Positions 4,744 to 7,710 of a DNA stretch of 7,710 bases are shown here, in pieces. A program made the position numbers and the translations under genes. The stretch comes from an uncultured Treponema sp. Lineage in GTDB: Bacteria > Spirochaetota > Spirochaetia > Treponematales > Treponemataceae. Where the stretch lies: positions 1 through 7,710 of the forward strand of contig CALAEZ010000354.1 of NCBI GenBank assembly GCA_937891125.1. Direction: 5' to 3'. The notes under the pieces were generated by a model. It did not search any database. It saw nothing but the letters and a program-made list of their open reading frames with translations, and was not told where the DNA came from. Each line of letters begins with the position of its first letter. Within the stretch, counting starts at the first letter, position 1.

Positions 4744-5658
4744 TTATTCGGTCTGTGTACTTGTAAATACTTCCGTAATGTCCAGCGGCATTGCGCCCGG
4801 GCGGTAAACAAGTACAAGCGTTAAAACGCCGTCGTCAAGCTTTCCTTTGAGGGAACTGCCGTTTACGGTGACTGTTCCTGCCGTTGCAGTAAAACTTTCC
4901 GCATACAGGTAGTACACATCACCGTCTTTGGTAACTGCAACATTGTCTACCGTAAAGGAGCTTATGCTCATCATGGATGTGCTGACAGCGGGGCTTGTTA
5001 TGCTTACAGTGTTATCGTCCCCCTTAGTGACGGTAATTGCATAGCTTGAGCTGTCAGCGTAATTTGTACCCATGACGATGAGCGAAAGCGAGCCTGTATA
5101 GGCAGAGCTTTCTTCTGCCCATGCTGCACTGTCGCCTAAAATGGTAATTTCGGGAACGGTTGTTTCGTCCGTATCGTCATCGTCACCGCTGTACGTTTTC
5201 TGCGTGTCGCCGGTGCGGCTCATTTCTACAACGGTTGTTCCCATGCCAATAACGGAAATGCTGTTTGTACTGTTTATACCAAGCGTTACGCTCATAAGTG
5301 CAGATGAAGTGTCTGCGCTTGTGCTTGCCGCGCTGCGCTCGCTTTCGCTTGCATACCAGTAAAGCTTGTAGACGTTTTGTGCCGTTTCTTCGGCATTGTA
5401 GTAGTAGGTAGCTGCACTCATTGAAGATGAACTCATATTCCATTCGACATGGGTGCTGTCGTATATCGTCATTTCTGGTGTAAGCGTGTTTCCGCTTGAA
5501 GCAGAAACCGTTCCGCTGTAGGTGTAGCCGTACAGGTCAGATATATCGTAGTCAGGAATTGTGCCGTCATTATCAGCTTCTGTTGAACAGGCGGCAAACA
5601 ATGTGCTGATTGCAACTGCTATCACGGTCATAAATCTAAAATATCGGTTAGTTTTCAT
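4744..5658 (-). CDS. Calycin-like lipoprotein partnered with the TonB-dependent receptor
   Basis: The 304-residue protein has a signal peptide ending STLFAAC (C24; -3 is Phe, accepted by spirochaete lipoboxes). The N-terminal beta region (about 40-150, starting LYGYTYSGTVSASSG) is followed by an acidic linker (GDDDDTDETTVPE, 158-170). The C-terminal domain (about 185-300) has the pattern of calycin-like (PF13944-type) barrels common in Bacteroidetes lipoproteins: YTGSLSLIVMGTNY, then ITVTKGDDNTVSI, FTVDNVAVTKDGDVYYLY, and the end GKLDDGVLTLVL to YRPGAMPLDI. Such domains are suspected to hold small hydrophobic ligands or heme next to outer-membrane receptors, but the ligand here is unknown. 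The ATG follows GCGGAG with a 6-nt gap. It lies 59 nt after the receptor stop and is probably co-transcribed. The C-terminus matches the remnant at 306-479. Confidence 0.85.
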   Translation of the reverse strand: MKTNRYFRFMTVIAVAISTLFAACSTEADNDGTIPDYDISDLYGYTYSGTVSASSGNTLTPEMTIYDSTHVEWNMSSSSMSAATYYYNAEETAQNVYKLYWYASESERSAASTSADTSSALMSVTLGINSTNSISVIGMGTTVVEMSRTGDTQKTYSGDDDDTDETTVPEITILGDSAAWAEESSAYTGSLSLIVMGTNYADSSSYAITVTKGDDNTVSITSPAVSTSMMSISSFTVDNVAVTKDGDVYYLYAESFTATAGTVTVNGSSLKGKLDDGVLTLVLVYRPGAMPLDITEVFTSTQTE

Positions 5659-5681
5659 GGTAATCTCCGCTTTCCTTTAAT

Positions 5682-5700
5682 GATTTTCCGTAGGAAAATC
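5682..5700. repeat. Perfect hairpin between receptor and lipoprotein genes
   Basis: GATTTTCC-GTA-GGAAAATC forms an 8-bp stem with a 3-nt loop in the 59-nt gap. No T-run follows in either direction, so it is not a normal terminator. In a shared transcript it could mark an RNA end or processing point that sets the receptor-to-lipoprotein ratio. Confidence 0.6.
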
Positions 5701-5717
5701 GAATCCGTGTGGCATTT

Positions 5718-7710
5718 CTAAATTTTTATCCTAGCACCCACGCTCACCGTTATGCCGTCGTACAGACCGTAGTAATCTTCCTGCGTCGTTCCGTCCGTGC
5801 CGTCAGTAAAGCTTTTGTTGTTCAAAAGATTGTCGCCGCGAACGTACGCTTCTACGCGCTCTTCCCAAAAGAGCTTTGAAAGCGTTGCGCTAAGCATAAG
5901 ATAGTCCGGCGTGTAGTCACTTCCGCCTTGCGTTATAAGCTGCTTACTGTTCCACTGACCGTTTATGCTTAACTTTGCTTCTACAACCGGAATCATGCAG
6001 CCGGCACTTGCGTTTATGCTGTGCGTGACCTTTAATGTCATGTCTTCCCATTCGTCAGTGTCATCGTTGTATGCTTTGGCAACCGTGTAGGCGTAGCCGA
6101 GCTTTGCGTCAAAACGGCTGTATTTGTAGCTTACGCCTGCGTTTGCGCCATAGGTTATCGCCTTGTCTACATTTTCGTAGGTGCGGATTTGCGGGCTAGA
6201 GCTTGCGTCAGTAACCACGCTTGTAATCATGTCTTTTACATAGTTAAAGTAGCCGCCAGCTTCAAGCTTTATGCTTGAGCCGAGCTTTTGCTCCAAAGAA
6301 AGATTAAAGCTCTGTGATTTTTCGCTTTTTAAGTCAGGATTTCCGTACAGAATAAAGTTTCCTTCGCCGGAAGCATAATTGTGATAGAAAACCCAGTATT
6401 TTTGCTTGAGCGTGGGTGTTTTGTAGCCCATGCCGTAAGAAAAACGAATGACGGTTTGGTCAAACGGCGCATACCGCACGGAAAACTTTGGCGTGAGCAT
6501 GTACTGCGTGTCGCTGTCGCCCATAGCAGGAGCTAAGTCCGCTCTAAAGCCCGGAACGAGTGAAAGAGAGCCGTCAAAAAGCGTAAGCGTGTCCTGTGCG
6601 TAAAGCGAAAGAAGCAGCTGTTTTTCGCGCTCGGTAAAAGAATCTCCGTTTATTGTTTCAAGCGTGCCGTTTACGCCAAAAAGGAACTGCTGCATATCAG
6701 TTGCCTGATAGCTTGCACGAAGCTCGCTTTCCCAGTCGATAAAGCTTGAGGCGGTGTCGGTTACGCTTGAAGAGCTTCCCGCCTGAACATCATAGATGGT
6801 GTCCAAAAGATACTGCTTAACGGCGGTAAAGCCTGAAAAGGAAAGCGTGTTGTCGTATTTGTATTCGCCTGAAATGCCACCCTCCATGCGATCCGTTGCA
6901 TATTCCATAGTAGTGCCGGTGTTAAAGCCAGCCGCGGTAAAATTGCTTTTCTGGTCGCTTGAAGCGTACAGACCGTATGCGCCAAGCTTTCCCCAGCCGT
7001 CACTCCAGTCAAGCGTGCCGCGCAGGTAGCCCAAGCGTTTTGTTGGCGTTTCATAGTAGTTGAGGTAGCCGCCTGCCAATGCGTAGTAGGCGCTGTCTTT
7101 AGCGCCGGGTGTGTAGTCATAGCTACCCGTGAGCGAGCCTGAAAGATGCTCACCTCTGCCGGAAAGCGTGCCTGAGGTATAATTGCGCCAGTTACCGCTT
7201 TTCATGTAGCTAAACTCTTCGGTAAGGTTTGCGCTAAAGGTGATGTCGCCTGCGGTCAAAAGGCTGTCGTCGTTTTTTGCGTCTCTTGTCGTCTTTTTGG
7301 TAATGATGTTTATAACGCCGCCCATAGCATCGCTTCCATACAGCGCAGAGCTTGCTCCCTGCACCACTTCTATATGGTCAATCATCTCAACAGGAATTTC
7401 AAATACGGCTGTCGAGCCACCAATGTCTCCGGAAACGGCAATGCCGTCAACTAAGATTTTTACATACGAGGCATCAAAGCCCTGCATGGAGATGGAGTCG
7501 ACTGGATTTGCCGCACTTGCACCCGTTACGGTAACGCCCGGCAGATTTTTTACCGCCTCAGAAAGCGTTTTAGCACCGCTTGTCTGAATGTCCTCGCTTG
7601 AAATGACTTCGACCTTTTCGACCGCGCTGTCTATTGACTGCTCTATTTTACCTGCACTTACGACGATGATGTCGTCATCAGAAAAATCATCGGTTGCATC
7701 AAGGTTCTGC
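5718..7710 (-). CDS. TonB-dependent outer-membrane receptor, probably heme or related ligand (N-terminus missing)
   Basis: The frame is open from the right edge to the TAG at 5720-5718, giving 663 visible residues; the signal peptide lies outside. A TonB-box-like DDIIVVSAG is at visible residues 12-20. The plug follows: VEVISSEDIQTSGAKTLSEA, LPGVTVTG, ISMQGFDASYVKILVDG (about 73-89) and the conserved end SSALYGSDAMGGVINIITKK (about 120-139). The rest is a 22-strand type barrel with alternating aromatic strands. YKTP (429-432) and NPDL (457-460) with His443 between them match the YRAP-His-NPDL set described for the heme receptor HmuR and the FRAP/NPNL set of other heme receptors. The same box also occurs in related B12 and siderophore receptors, so heme is only the best guess. 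The end DGITVSVGARIKI lacks the usual last Phe. It heads the lipoprotein gene set, and similarity of style is to Bacteroidetes receptors. Confidence 0.93.
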   Translation of the reverse strand, partial: QNLDATDDFSDDDIIVVSAGKIEQSIDSAVEKVEVISSEDIQTSGAKTLSEAVKNLPGVTVTGASAANPVDSISMQGFDASYVKILVDGIAVSGDIGGSTAVFEIPVEMIDHIEVVQGASSALYGSDAMGGVINIITKKTTRDAKNDDSLLTAGDITFSANLTEEFSYMKSGNWRNYTSGTLSGRGEHLSGSLTGSYDYTPGAKDSAYYALAGGYLNYYETPTKRLGYLRGTLDWSDGWGKLGAYGLYASSDQKSNFTAAGFNTGTTMEYATDRMEGGISGEYKYDNTLSFSGFTAVKQYLLDTIYDVQAGSSSSVTDTASSFIDWESELRASYQATDMQQFLFGVNGTLETINGDSFTEREKQLLLSLYAQDTLTLFDGSLSLVPGFRADLAPAMGDSDTQYMLTPKFSVRYAPFDQTVIRFSYGMGYKTPTLKQKYWVFYHNYASGEGNFILYGNPDLKSEKSQSFNLSLEQKLGSSIKLEAGGYFNYVKDMITSVVTDASSSPQIRTYENVDKAITYGANAGVSYKYSRFDAKLGYAYTVAKAYNDDTDEWEDMTLKVTHSINASAGCMIPVVEAKLSINGQWNSKQLITQGGSDYTPDYLMLSATLSKLFWEERVEAYVRGDNLLNNKSFTDGTDGTTQEDYYGLYDGITVSVGARIKI

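Noticed and set aside
5183..5443. 86-codon minus-strand frame inside the calycin-like lipoprotein gene
   Set aside because: It is a basic, Cys-rich out-of-frame translation within a well-supported coding region and has no start signal.
7240..7587. 115-codon plus-strand frame opposite the receptor plug
   Set aside because: The minus strand here encodes an unmistakable plug domain; the plus frame is its antisense shadow.

Overview
The window looks like a chromosomal accessory region of a host-associated spirochaete, most likely a Treponema. The grounds are several spirochaete-type lipoproteins with loose lipoboxes (FAAC, LTSC, FISC), moderately AT-rich DNA, and an intergenic repeat block with the GGTTGAGCTTGTCGAAACC hairpin that I associate with Treponema genomes. 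The genus is inferred. Some parts, namely the outer-membrane receptor, the calycin-like domains and the Cys-Ser-Asn-Asp4 lipoprotein N-termini, resemble Bacteroidetes proteins.

All credible genes lie on the minus strand, so the biological order runs from high to low coordinates. (1) 7710-5718: a TonB-dependent receptor with its N-terminus cut off by the window edge. (2) 5658-4744: a two-domain lipoprotein with a C-terminal calycin-like barrel. (3) 4623-4207: a small lipoprotein with a G8 run in its signal-peptide codons, followed by a good intrinsic terminator. (4) 4049-2112: a 645-residue lipoprotein with a NEAT-like N-terminal region and three divergent beta repeats. (5) 2111-1830: a repeat block with a near-perfect 20-bp palindrome and two smaller hairpins. 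(6) 1829-867: a class II (self-inhibited) Fic protein with a C-terminal winged helix. (7) 803-470: a decayed VapBC-type toxin-antitoxin pair. (8) about 479-306: the C-terminal remnant of a second calycin-like lipoprotein. (9) 152 to the left edge: the first 50 codons of an ABC-transporter permease, behind a strong promoter.

The receptor and lipoproteins plausibly form a surface uptake locus. Heme is the best guess: the receptor has YKTP, a histidine and NPDL in the order used by heme receptors such as HmuR, and a lipoprotein looks NEAT-like. The ABC gene and the lipoprotein remnant at the far end suggest that receptor, lipoproteins and transporter once formed a more continuous cluster, later interrupted by the Fic and toxin-antitoxin genes. 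This reconstruction is inference. No tRNA, rRNA, CRISPR array, transposase or integrase was seen.
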